Source: a virus
IMG/VR virus record: IMGVR_UViG_3300032047_000141
Span: 1-22,943 of that record
Length of the DNA stretch: 22,943 nt
Direction: 5' to 3' (one strand)
Under the pieces are notes generated by a model. The model was not told where the DNA came from. It saw nothing but the letters and a program-made list of their open reading frames with translations, and did no database searches. Position numbers and translations under genes: made by a program. Position 1 is the stretch's first letter. Every line of letters begins with the position of its first letter. This document shows, piece after piece, positions 10,643 to 18,682 of the stretch.

Positions 10643-10649
10643 GTAATCA
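10606..10649. terminator. Hairpin across the convergent gene ends, candidate bidirectional terminator
   Basis: TGATTACT (10606-10613) pairs with AGTAATCA (10642-10649). Inside, CGTT (10620-10623) pairs with AACG (10635-10638), or alternatively TTCCT (10624-10628) with AGGAA (10632-10636). The structure straddles the overlap between the last plus-strand gene and the last minus-strand gene and reads similarly from both directions. It lacks a strong T-run on either side, so its termination efficiency is uncertain. Confidence 0.45.
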
Positions 10650-11704
10650 GCAGCATATTCTACGTCCCAAAAAATTTGGACAAGACCTGTCGCAGTCGTG
10701 GCATCTGGATCAATAATACACACACAACTAGAAGCAAAGTTATGATCTTCAAATCCCCCAACCTTTGCGTAGCTATCATATTTTTTATAGCCACCTACTC
10801 GTATGCAATGAGACAGCATCCCGTCTTGCTGCATTACAATATTATAGCCACTTACATGTTTATGACCCGCTAACAATATATGATCATTGTAGTGCATCTG
10901 AGCAGCTTTACTAACACCATGCACAAGATTCCATTGTGAATGACCGGGAAAATCATGTCTACAATTTATTCGTATTTCCCGTTTGTTTGGTAGCTGTAAT
11001 GCCATACGCACAGACCATTCTTCTAATATCCCTTGTCCGGGTATTTTCATATAGTCCAGAGGATCGCCTGTGCCTGTCCACATATCATGATTACCTTTAA
11101 TCAAAAATAACCATGGTACTTCTTTAGCTAACCATTCTGTCAATTGCCATGCTTGGCGTTTACTGGTGGACTGTTCGCCGTATAATCTACTCAACCTCCC
11201 AACCCAGTTGTTTTGTAGATCGCCTACGTTACCTGCCATCATTCCGGGAGTTGTTTTAGCAATTTCCACGTCCCTTAATAAAGCGGGCCAATCACAACCA
11301 TCGTCATCAACATGGGGATCGCCAAATACAATAATACCTATTGGGCCTGATTCTTTTATTTTTACAGGGATAAGCTTTCTGCTTTTGTAAGCATCTTCCT
11401 TTCGTTTGAAATCATGCACACGCCGCTCTATCAACTCATCGATAGGAATGTCTTCTTCAACTAATGCAGGTGGCTCAAATATTGGTTCTTTGATAGGCTC
11501 TTCTATTGTCATAGGTTTTACTTCGCCCCATTCTGTTTTTTCAAAATCATCTAGCATGTTTAATGCTCTAGCCCGTTCAATTCTACGAGATATTGCCCAG
11601 CGTGATATACCGCATTTTAATGCAGTAGCACGTATACTGTAGCCATTTTGTCTGTAGATATTTACAATGTCGGGAAGCTGTTCATCTAATTTATTAGAAG
11701 TCAC
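10616..11704 (-). CDS. Metallophosphoesterase with N-terminal helix-turn-helix (362 aa)
   Basis: The start is a GTG at 11704, overlapping the end of the Rz1-like gene by 11 bases. Residues about 8-48 form a helix-turn-helix (QNGYSIRATALKCGISRWAI), then a Pro/Glu-rich linker (60-95). The calcineurin-like fold follows: D129 and H131 in FGDPHVDDDG, G158-N-x-G-D162, G204-N-H-D207, H250 in CRHDFPG and G280-H-K-H283. These are the metal ligands of the phosphoesterase family that includes Mre11/SbcD nucleases. The combination suggests a DNA-targeted phosphoesterase or nuclease. Being distal to spanins in the minus-strand block, it may be a late, DNA-processing or packaging-related factor; substrate unknown. 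Confidence 0.9.
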   Translation of the reverse strand: MTSNKLDEQLPDIVNIYRQNGYSIRATALKCGISRWAISRRIERARALNMLDDFEKTEWGEVKPMTIEEPIKEPIFEPPALVEEDIPIDELIERRVHDFKRKEDAYKSRKLIPVKIKESGPIGIIVFGDPHVDDDGCDWPALLRDVEIAKTTPGMMAGNVGDLQNNWVGRLSRLYGEQSTSKRQAWQLTEWLAKEVPWLFLIKGNHDMWTGTGDPLDYMKIPGQGILEEWSVRMALQLPNKREIRINCRHDFPGHSQWNLVHGVSKAAQMHYNDHILLAGHKHVSGYNIVMQQDGMLSHCIRVGGYKKYDSYAKVGGFEDHNFASSCVCIIDPDATTATGLVQIFWDVEYAADYLTFLRGKR

Positions 11705-11900
11705 AAGCTTTTTCCATTGTTTCGTTAAAAACTATAACGCTGCGGACAGTTTTTTCTGTGTCTGATGATGATATGCTAGGTGTGTAGTTGCGCCAGATTT
11801 CACATCCAGCGTCAATCCTTTCGACTCCACTTAGAGAGCAACTCGATATTAACACGCTTACGCATAGTATCGCCAACAGTCTCGGCATGTTTCCGGGCAT
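11694..11900 (-). CDS. Rz1-like outer-membrane lipoprotein spanin subunit (68 aa)
   Basis: From ATG 11900 the product begins MPGNMPRLLAILCVSVLISS and continues C-SLSGVE: a short basic n-region, hydrophobic h-region and a lipobox-like LISSC with Cys21 as lipidation site. The mature part contains IWRNYTPSISSSDTEKTVRS and a final FNETMEKAC, a pattern seen in many phage Rz1 homologues (W-x-P-I-x, D-x-x-T, H/F-N-x-x-x-x-x-C). Upstream AAAAAGG on the minus strand serves as ribosome site. Its 5' third lies inside the Rz-like gene in another frame (11812-11900), the classic Rz/Rz1 arrangement. It should link to the inner-membrane subunit to disrupt the outer membrane. Confidence 0.82.
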   Translation of the reverse strand: MPGNMPRLLAILCVSVLISSCSLSGVERIDAGCEIWRNYTPSISSSDTEKTVRSVIVFNETMEKACDF

Positions 11901-12042
11901 CTTGCATAACCTTTTTTGTTTTAGCTATTTCTTTTATTTGCTGTTTGGCAGCGCCTGCTTCCATGAGGTTTTTCTCACGCAAAAATCCAGCTACATTGTT
12001 AAATAGCTTGATGACTCCTGACGCTATGCCAAATATGTTCAT
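11812..12042 (-). CDS. Rz-like inner-membrane spanin subunit (76 aa)
   Basis: ATG 12042 opens a frame beginning MNIFGIASGVIKLFNNVAGF, a moderately hydrophobic N-terminal helix, followed by a long charged helix (KQQIKEIAKTKKVMQDARKH ... MRKRVNIELLSKW) likely to form a coiled coil in the periplasm. It is shorter than lambda Rz (153 residues). The Rz1-like lipoprotein begins inside it in another frame, which is the best evidence for the assignment. The hydrophobic segment is less convincing than in typical Rz proteins, so the membrane topology is inferred. Confidence 0.68.
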   Translation of the reverse strand: MNIFGIASGVIKLFNNVAGFLREKNLMEAGAAKQQIKEIAKTKKVMQDARKHAETVGDTMRKRVNIELLSKWSRKD

Positions 12043-12045
12043 TGT

Positions 12046-12267
12046 TTAAGATTTCGGTGCTTCGTTAGGTGTATCGTCAGCGTTTTTGTTTTTGCCAAAG
12101 TTACCTGATAGCAAGTTTAACGCTTTGAGAATGGTATTGAATACCATATCGTCTGATTTAGTAGGGGTAAGCATTGTTATTGCCGTACAAGCTGTAACAA
12201 TCTGACATAGCCCTTCTATATACGCACCAAAATTAGGATGGTTGTATATCGCCATTAATGCGTCCAT
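12046..12267 (-). CDS. Small holin-like protein (73 aa)
   Basis: AAAAGG upstream on the minus strand precedes ATG 12267. Residues about 14-36 ([20 protein letters not shown]) form one hydrophobic segment, followed by TPTKSDDM, another moderately hydrophobic helix ([20 protein letters not shown]) and a polar tail. The phrase T-P-T-K-x-D-D followed by a helix with a basic end recurs in small phage proteins encoded next to spanins and often labelled holin-like. It sits 3 bases before the Rz-like gene. Its 5' end overlaps the hidden zinc-binding-like gene by 35 bases. A holin role is plausible, not proven. Confidence 0.7.
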   Translation of the reverse strand: MDALMAIYNHPNFGAYIEGLCQIVTACTAITMLTPTKSDDMVFNTILKALNLLSGNFGKNKNADDTPNEAPKS

Positions 12268-12385
12268 GTTGTCTTTCCTTTTCTTTTTGTTCGTAGCAAC
12301 TTAAATGGAGTATGTCGCCATTAGCAAAAGTAACAAAGTAATCCTGTTTTACATCTATCTCTTTGCTACAATACGCACAAATCAT
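12233..12385 (-). CDS. Small zinc-binding-like protein hidden between fibre and holin genes (50 aa)
   Basis: On the minus strand an ATG at 12385 overlaps the TGA of the tail fibre gene as ATGA, a strong sign of translational coupling, and GAAGG lies just upstream. The product begins [20 protein letters not shown] and continues with [14 protein letters not shown]3-x2-C6 and H27-x2-C30 make one treble-clef or LIM-like zinc site, in the style of C-x2-C...Y-V-x-F-x-x-G...Y/L-H-x-x-C-Y proteins. The C-terminal third is charged and overlaps the holin-like gene by 35 bases. It fills what would otherwise be an unusual 114-base gap in the late block. Confidence 0.72.
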   Translation of the reverse strand: MICAYCSKEIDVKQDYFVTFANGDILHLSCYEQKEKERQHGRINGDIQPS

Positions 12386-15321
12386 ATACCTTCAATAACT
12401 TCCATCCAAAGTTGGACGCCCCGCTCTAAAGTTACATCTACACCGCATGTATTTCCGAAAACCATATAAAAGTAATCGCCCGGATAAACGCGAATTAACC
12501 CAGATGTTGCTGTTAAGAAACTTGTGCTTTGGATTTGTTGAGCAGCAGATATATTTGCAACACCTTCCCAACCTAATCCGTGCGTTACAGTACCGGGAAA
12601 AGCACCATTGTTTGATGCGTAATCTTTTTGAACACTGCCTTGAATTGTATCTGATTTATAATGCACACCCGAACTGTGGTAATGCTTAACCATCAAATAC
12701 ACTGATCCAATTGTCCCTGCCGCAGATGATCGCGTGTAACTTGCTTTAGCACCAACACGAACCCAAAGAACAGAACCATCAGTAGGAATTTTAAGAACTG
12801 TGCGTGTACCACCACTTCCGATATTTTGCGTTCCAGTCAAACTTCCTGTGTCGTAAACTGCGACCATTGTTTGCGGAGTTAAATCAATTGTGTTGTTTGT
12901 TATTGCAGCGGCAGTTGATCCGCTTCTTGTGCTTATTAATTGTGCTATTCCCGAATCAGGAACATAAAGCGCAGCACGTTTAGATACTTCACAAATAATT
13001 TGTTCTGGGCTGGAATTATGAAATACGTTTGTCCCAGTGCCTTGTAACGAATTTCCAGAAACAGTTGTTCCTCTACAGTTGTCTCGAATAACAATTGCTG
13101 GTTGATTGCCGCTCCATTGAAAATGATTATGGTTAATATTAGTCCCTTGGATTAATTTAGATTCTCCATCTGTTCCAACAACAATACCAAAACAACCCGC
13201 AGAAGAAGAGTTGTTTACAAAATGATTGTTGCTAATAATAAATGACACATATTCATTTACATTGCCTGATTGCGCTCGTATTTGGATTATATGCGAATTG
13301 GTAGGGGCATTTGGCCTAGTGTAAAAAAGATTTCCACTTAAAATCAATTGGTTGTACCATCCAAATATACTGCTATTTTTGTTATTAAAATGACAATTTG
13401 TTGCCTGCACTCCTAAAGTACCATTAGCCGAATCACTGTTGAGTCCAGCATCGTTTCCAACAAAACCACAGTTAACAAGATATATACCTTCGGGTGGGCC
13501 ATTGGGGGCCACCCCTGACCCCCCTACAACTTTAATAGCGGTTTGACATAATAATATATTACAGTTTGAAATGTGGTATTCTGTAGCACTATTTGCTGAC
13601 GTTATATATATTCCAGAATTAGTTCCCGGTGTTTGCGCATTACTGTTTACATATTGACCGTCAATTAAAGAATTAGTTATTTTAGTATGAGGGCAGTTGT
13701 CTAAATAAATACCATAATGCCAATAAGCGTTATCAACATTATCACCCCCACTTACATTATTATTAGTTGTTCCACCTTGTATATGCACACGATCAACATG
13801 TACCGAAGGATCAATAACCCCAGCATTAAAAACACCGTTAAATTTTAACGCTATGTTATTAGCGCCTCCGGGGTTTGTTGTGTTTAACGTTAAATCACAA
13901 ACTGTCACTTCAAAACCATCTGGTAGGTTTGCTTGAATAGCCGTGCTTCCTGACATATCAAAAACAAAACCACCCGATGTACCTGTAAATCGTATTTTTG
14001 TTACATCAATACCCGCTCCCATAATTTTTACGGGTTTGCCTGCAATTGTTAAGGGTGTGCTACAAACCCAATCGCCTTCTGGAAAATATAAAACACCACC
14101 ATCAGAAGGAAGCGTTGCAATAGCAGCTACAAATTCTGCTGTGTTATCTCTTGACCCATTTCCAAGGGGTTGATGAACCGTTCCGCTTAATGTTCTCGCG
14201 TCACCCATATTAACCCAACCAATACCAGAAGCAGAACCGGGGGCTATTGCCGTTACTCGTCCATATGTATCAACTGTAACAGAAGCGTTGTGATGTTGCG
14301 TACTGTGAGAAGCAGACAAACTAGCAAGAGTTGCCATATTAATAGTTGGGTTTGTACTCAAGGCGCCGCCGCCAGTTAAAGCCCCTGTACCCGTTACGGT
14401 ATTTGTTGCTAAAGCTGCGCCTGTTACCCCTCCATCAACAACCCCTGTTACTTGTCCTTGAGCGTTTACTGTAATAGAATTAGGGTTGTCATATGTGCCA
14501 GCAGTAACGCCTGTTGTATTAAGCGCCATCGTTCTGTCTTGATCTAGTATACCGCCCCCTGACAATCCTGTCCCTGCAATAAGATTGACAACCGCCCCGC
14601 CTGTGCCAGAACCACTTGCTGCAGTTGTTATGCGGCCTTTGCTGTCTACTGTAATATTTGCATTTGTAAATGTGCCAGCAGGAGAAGGCGAAACATCAGC
14701 TAGTCCTAATGTTCTGTCCGATGACAATGGGCCACCGCCTGTTAACCCAGTTCCCGTATTAATTTTTCTTTCTAAAGGGACTTTGCTAGAATCATTCGTG
14801 CCAGCAACGCCCGTTGTCGAGCCTTCTTTAACGACAATGCTTTTACCAGTAGAGCTAAAACCAATGTATTTGTTCGCTCTGCTTGCAGCGCTTTCGGAAA
14901 CATTAACAACGTCATCATCAAAATCCGTTTCGTTAAAACCAATTTTCTGATCTATTTTGCGGTCAAGGTCTTGTGTAATAGCTGTTATTTGATCTAATTG
15001 TCTGTTTAGTTCGCGTATGTTAAACCCACCAGACGGAGGGAAATCAGTGATACGTTCTTGTGTTATGTTTCTTACAATTGCAATTGTGCAATCAGATTGA
15101 CCTGCGTTAAACGTAATTTCTCCAGACAAAAACCCACCATCAGCAGCAGCAATAGTGCTTATTGCATAGTCTGTAGTAAGATTTTTTAATACGCCGTCAA
15201 CGTAAACATCTACGTCTTTTGTTTGAAAAAACGGGAAAGGAACTGCAAAAACAGTTTGTGCTGTGTTACCAACTGTATAAGACGTTCTTGTAGCTACTTC
15301 CGTAATATTTAAATCAGTCAT
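12382..15321 (-). CDS. Tail fibre/tailspike with T7-like N-terminus, repeats and beta-helix (979 aa)
   Basis: GGAGG lies 7 bases before ATG 15321. Residues 1 to about 165 match the virion-attachment part of T7 gp17-like fibres (SYTVGNTAQTVFAVPFPFFQ, VDVYVDG, then ITQERITDFPPSGGFNIREL and a helical LDQITAITQDLDRKID). Three repeats of about 50 residues follow (189-363). From about 388 (DNTAEFVAAIATLPSDGGVL YFPEGD) begins a pectate-lyase-type right-handed beta-helix with many short N-rich turns, as in capsule depolymerases. From about 785 a C-terminal domain (VLWVRVGAKASYT ... GDYFYMVFGN) probably trimerises or binds receptor. It is likely the host-range determinant. Catalytic residues cannot be named from sequence alone. 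Confidence 0.92.
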   Translation of the reverse strand: MTDLNITEVATRTSYTVGNTAQTVFAVPFPFFQTKDVDVYVDGVLKNLTTDYAISTIAAADGGFLSGEITFNAGQSDCTIAIVRNITQERITDFPPSGGFNIRELNRQLDQITAITQDLDRKIDQKIGFNETDFDDDVVNVSESAASRANKYIGFSSTGKSIVVKEGSTTGVAGTNDSSKVPLERKINTGTGLTGGGPLSSDRTLGLADVSPSPAGTFTNANITVDSKGRITTAASGSGTGGAVVNLIAGTGLSGGGILDQDRTMALNTTGVTAGTYDNPNSITVNAQGQVTGVVDGGVTGAALATNTVTGTGALTGGGALSTNPTINMATLASLSASHSTQHHNASVTVDTYGRVTAIAPGSASGIGWVNMGDARTLSGTVHQPLGNGSRDNTAEFVAAIATLPSDGGVLYFPEGDWVCSTPLTIAGKPVKIMGAGIDVTKIRFTGTSGGFVFDMSGSTAIQANLPDGFEVTVCDLTLNTTNPGGANNIALKFNGVFNAGVIDPSVHVDRVHIQGGTTNNNVSGGDNVDNAYWHYGIYLDNCPHTKITNSLIDGQYVNSNAQTPGTNSGIYITSANSATEYHISNCNILLCQTAIKVVGGSGVAPNGPPEGIYLVNCGFVGNDAGLNSDSANGTLGVQATNCHFNNKNSSIFGWYNQLILSGNLFYTRPNAPTNSHIIQIRAQSGNVNEYVSFIISNNHFVNNSSSAGCFGIVVGTDGESKLIQGTNINHNHFQWSGNQPAIVIRDNCRGTTVSGNSLQGTGTNVFHNSSPEQIICEVSKRAALYVPDSGIAQLISTRSGSTAAAITNNTIDLTPQTMVAVYDTGSLTGTQNIGSGGTRTVLKIPTDGSVLWVRVGAKASYTRSSAAGTIGSVYLMVKHYHSSGVHYKSDTIQGSVQKDYASNNGAFPGTVTHGLGWEGVANISAAQQIQSTSFLTATSGLIRVYPGDYFYMVFGNTCGVDVTLERGVQLWMEVIEGI
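14233..14757 (-). repeat. Three tandem about 50-residue repeats in the tail fibre
   Basis: Residues 189-238, 249-299 and 310-363 of the fibre each begin with GTGL/A-(T/S)GGG, continue with a DRT/NPT-x-x-L/M segment, then a T/S-V-x-V/T-x-x-x-G-R/Q-V/I-T strand. The shared points are GTGLTGGGPLSSDRT, GTGLSGGGILDQDRT and GTGALTGGGALSTNPT, and DSKGRITT, NAQGQVTG, DTYGRVTA. These repeats look like a fibre shaft or a collapsible linker between the virion-binding domain and the beta-helix. The third copy is the most diverged. Confidence 0.8.
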
Positions 15322-15375
15322 TCAAACCTCCGCGATTAGAACATGCTGTAATAAGTTTGGCTAAACTACGCACAA

Positions 15376-18300
15376 TTATTCGGTATTTTCTTCAAGAGAA
15401 CTAAAAAGCCAGTCTAAATGTGCAATTCTATTATAAGGCAAAAGGTCTCTTACATCTGATCCATTAAAATTACCTGTTAACAAATCGCCAGCCGATTGAC
15501 CAAATGTTGTTGCCTGCTTAAAAGAAGGACCCAACATATATTGCATAGAGCTAAACTCACCATGGTTTTCGCTTGCTCCCAGCATTGATTGTATTGACAA
15601 GCTGCCACCTGTAGCATTACTAGCGTAATTGTCTGCATCTAAAAACCATCCTGTCCAACCCGCTCTGCCAATGCCCCCTATTAACATTTCATTCCACGTT
15701 TGATCAGGCGAGCCATTTTGAGCATTTCTAATTTGCTCAATCCCCATGCCTACAGCAGTCATCAAAGCTAATTGCGTTACTACATTTCTGTCAGCATCCT
15801 GCAATGCAGGAACCAACACACGTTGATGTGAAGACATGGCAAACGATTTAAACTGCGTTAACAAGGACAAATATTGATTACTCATAAATAATGGTTTTTC
15901 GCCAAGCCCCGGCGTAACAATAATTGTATTTATTTCTTTGCTTAAAGCATTTTCAAATGCGTCTCTAGCAATAAGATTGTCCCATTTACTACTGTTGGCA
16001 ATAATATTGGCATCTGTTACTTGCCAGTTGTCTGACATGGCTACAATAGATTCTGCTTCGGCTTGACCGATTCCTGATTTTGCCAATCGTTCTTTTTGTT
16101 TAACACTGGCTTTTCCAGCAGCAACAGCTTTAGCGTCTTGCAAAATTTTAGTTCCAACAACAATGCCTGTACTTGTTTTTACAAAATCATTCCAAAATGA
16201 CATTCCGTTTACAATAAAATTTAATGAGGCAAGCTGCCCAATGCCTTGCTCAAATCTGTTGTGCATCCCGAACGTATCACCAACATCTGCAATTTGTGCT
16301 GCGCGACTACTTAACCAAAATTCGTAGCTTTCTCCAATTGATCTGTTTTGCGCAAGACCTGCTTTCCACACTTGGTTATTAGTTAACGCCTCAAACAAAC
16401 TACCAAAAGATTTACGCAATCCATTAGCCGTAACCGTTCTTGCAATATCAGGAGCAGCAGCCATAGCCCCTGTTAGCATTGTCATTGCACTAAAGTTTTT
16501 TGCTATTCGTATTGCTTTAGAAACACCACTTGAAGGATCAGAAGGCATCATATAAGTCCCTCTTAGCAAATCTCTCATTGCTCTCAAATCCTCAAGCGTG
16601 TCGTTTTTCTGTTTTAAAAGTTTTTTCCGCGCTGCTTCATTTGTTGCTTCTGCAATTTTTTTATCAAAATTGTTAATAACCCTAGTAATTGGGCCAACAC
16701 CGCCATTAATTATATCGTCTAGCTCAAGGTCAACACTTCCAAATTTTTTGTATAACTCAAGATCCGGGGCAACGCCTCTCATATATGTAGTCATTATTGT
16801 AAGGATATCGTTTTCTAAAAAGTCTTCAAAATCTACGTCTTTTATAAAATCCAATTCCCTAGCGTGTAATGATCTAGCAACACCCGTTGTTGACCCTTCT
16901 GCCACAGCTAAAAACGGATTGTAATCTTTTAACTTTCTTGCAATTTTTACAGCTTCCTCTTTGCTTAAACGACCTGCGTTTTGTATACGCGTTACAAACT
17001 CATCAAAATTACCTTCTATTTTGTCTTTGCGCCACATGCGGGGAAGAAATCCATTTGATGCACCTCGTAAGCCGTCATTAGCTTGTTTCATTTCTTTAGT
17101 TAACAATGCTATTTGCGCTTTGATAGCATCTGTTTTTTTCGTTATAGCCGTTAGTTTTGCAAGTTCTCTTGCCCGTCTGTCATTTATTATATTGCTTTCA
17201 ATGATTTCGTCTGTGTATTTTGAAATAATTTTATTAACGTGCGCAGCCGCATTGTCTATTTCTGGTACTCCGCTTTTTTGTTTACTGCGTTGAACTTGTG
17301 TAACACGTTGTCGGAACTCTAATATAGTTGGAGCTTTATCTGATTTAACCCCAACAATACCACCCAATCTTCTTAATGGGTTTACATTCATTCGTTTTAA
17401 CATAGCGTTATATTGCCCAAATATATTACTGTGCATATCCCCTATATCGGCACGATATTTAGTTTTAATTTTAGTTTCTAACGCTTGTTCTGTTGGTTGA
17501 AAACCAAACTCTTTAGTGTTTTTTCTTAGTTTAGGAACAACTTCAAATACATTTAACAGTAATGTTTTTGCGTCATTATCTATACCAGAAAGTACTCTTG
17601 ATATTGGAGATAACATATCACCCAATGCCCACGTTTTCTCTACAGAGTTTTGTATAATTTCTTCTGCAACAGTTAAGGGTTCTGGGATGCTCGCATCATT
17701 AACCATTGACCCTACAGATGCTTTGTTTTCTGCTCCTGTTTTAATCGTTGTTTCTGACGATCCTGTTGCCCATTTCTTTTTGACTGTTGTTTCATTAAAC
17801 CCAGTAGCGGGTTCTGATCCTTTGCCTTCTTTAATTATTTTGTCAGCAACAACGTGTTGTCCTGTTGCTTCTTCTGGCGTTAACGGTTTGCCGTTTGACT
17901 TTTTTACGCTAGATTGCATTTTCCCAAATAAACCGCTTATAACATATTGCGCACCAGCAATCGTAAGTGTCTCAAATGCAGCCCCACTTGCGTCTCCTGA
18001 TGGGTCTGTTTGCGGAAACGTTCTCGCCCCGGCTAATGCACCAGCTTTTACTGCGCCAAGTAATTTTGGCCCTGCTAATGCTACCCAAACTTCTGGCACA
18101 ACAACATAAGATGCAATAGATCCTACCATTGCTGCTTCTGGAGCTTTCGCTATTTCGCTTCTACGTTTTTCTGCGTTAATCAAATACTCAGTGCGCTTGT
18201 CAAACATGTCACGATTTACAACCGCAGGAGCGTTCCATGCCCCCTCATAATATTTTTTCAGTGCTGACCACCCGTGCGCTTCTAAATGATCGTCAAGATT

Positions 18301-18681
18301 AAATGTGTTGTCTAATTCTGGATTTATATTGTTTTCATAATTGTAAGCTAACTGATCAATGTCTACGCCCGTTCTCATAAAAGACTCTTTAAGCCCCTCG
18401 AAGGTAACGGCATCAGGCAAAAATGTATCTGTAAAAGATTTCCAAACCGCGCCCCATGCTTCAGATTTTTTTAAATCATAAACAGCATCATCATACATAT
18501 GTGTGTAATTTGGTTGCTGTACCATTTGCCCCAACATCGGAGGTGTAGGACTCATGTGTGTAAAATCAGATGCTTCTTGCTCATTAAGAGTAAAGTCCGT
18601 TTGCGTAGGAATTTTATATTGCGTGTTTTCTCTAACCAGCCGACCAAGTGGGTCTGTTGTGTTAACTTGACCAATATCCAT
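15376..18681 (-). CDS. Large internal virion protein, gp16-like (1101 aa)
   Basis: ATG 18681 follows the stop of the preceding gene by one base; GGTGG just upstream is a weak ribosome site. The protein has Pro/Gly-rich N-terminal parts, hydrophobic stretches at about 182-219 (VGSIASYVVVPEVWVALAGP) and 233-252, a Lys/Ser/Thr-rich polar linker (about 256-340), then long helical regions. Near the C-terminus the segment LTQFKSFAMSSHQRVLVPAL resembles ejected inner-core proteins of podoviruses. Position as the largest gene just before the fibre fits T7 gp16 (1318 residues); no lytic transglycosylase motif is evident at the N-terminus. It is probably ejected into the host envelope at infection. Confidence 0.78.
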   Translation of the reverse strand: MDIGQVNTTDPLGRLVRENTQYKIPTQTDFTLNEQEASDFTHMSPTPPMLGQMVQQPNYTHMYDDAVYDLKKSEAWGAVWKSFTDTFLPDAVTFEGLKESFMRTGVDIDQLAYNYENNINPELDNTFNLDDHLEAHGWSALKKYYEGAWNAPAVVNRDMFDKRTEYLINAEKRRSEIAKAPEAAMVGSIASYVVVPEVWVALAGPKLLGAVKAGALAGARTFPQTDPSGDASGAAFETLTIAGAQYVISGLFGKMQSSVKKSNGKPLTPEEATGQHVVADKIIKEGKGSEPATGFNETTVKKKWATGSSETTIKTGAENKASVGSMVNDASIPEPLTVAEEIIQNSVEKTWALGDMLSPISRVLSGIDNDAKTLLLNVFEVVPKLRKNTKEFGFQPTEQALETKIKTKYRADIGDMHSNIFGQYNAMLKRMNVNPLRRLGGIVGVKSDKAPTILEFRQRVTQVQRSKQKSGVPEIDNAAAHVNKIISKYTDEIIESNIINDRRARELAKLTAITKKTDAIKAQIALLTKEMKQANDGLRGASNGFLPRMWRKDKIEGNFDEFVTRIQNAGRLSKEEAVKIARKLKDYNPFLAVAEGSTTGVARSLHARELDFIKDVDFEDFLENDILTIMTTYMRGVAPDLELYKKFGSVDLELDDIINGGVGPITRVINNFDKKIAEATNEAARKKLLKQKNDTLEDLRAMRDLLRGTYMMPSDPSSGVSKAIRIAKNFSAMTMLTGAMAAAPDIARTVTANGLRKSFGSLFEALTNNQVWKAGLAQNRSIGESYEFWLSSRAAQIADVGDTFGMHNRFEQGIGQLASLNFIVNGMSFWNDFVKTSTGIVVGTKILQDAKAVAAGKASVKQKERLAKSGIGQAEAESIVAMSDNWQVTDANIIANSSKWDNLIARDAFENALSKEINTIIVTPGLGEKPLFMSNQYLSLLTQFKSFAMSSHQRVLVPALQDADRNVVTQLALMTAVGMGIEQIRNAQNGSPDQTWNEMLIGGIGRAGWTGWFLDADNYASNATGGSLSIQSMLGASENHGEFSSMQYMLGPSFKQATTFGQSAGDLLTGNFNGSDVRDLLPYNRIAHLDWLFSSLEENTE

Positions 18682-18682
18682 T

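Noticed and set aside
14585-14950. A 121-codon plus-strand frame within the tail fibre gene
   Set aside because: Pro/Leu/Val-rich complement of the Gly-rich fibre repeats; no start signal and no motif.
17516-18109. A 197-codon plus-strand frame within the gp16-like gene
   Set aside because: It is antisense to a continuous 1101-codon gene, rich in Ser and Phe as expected for the complement, with no recognisable domain.
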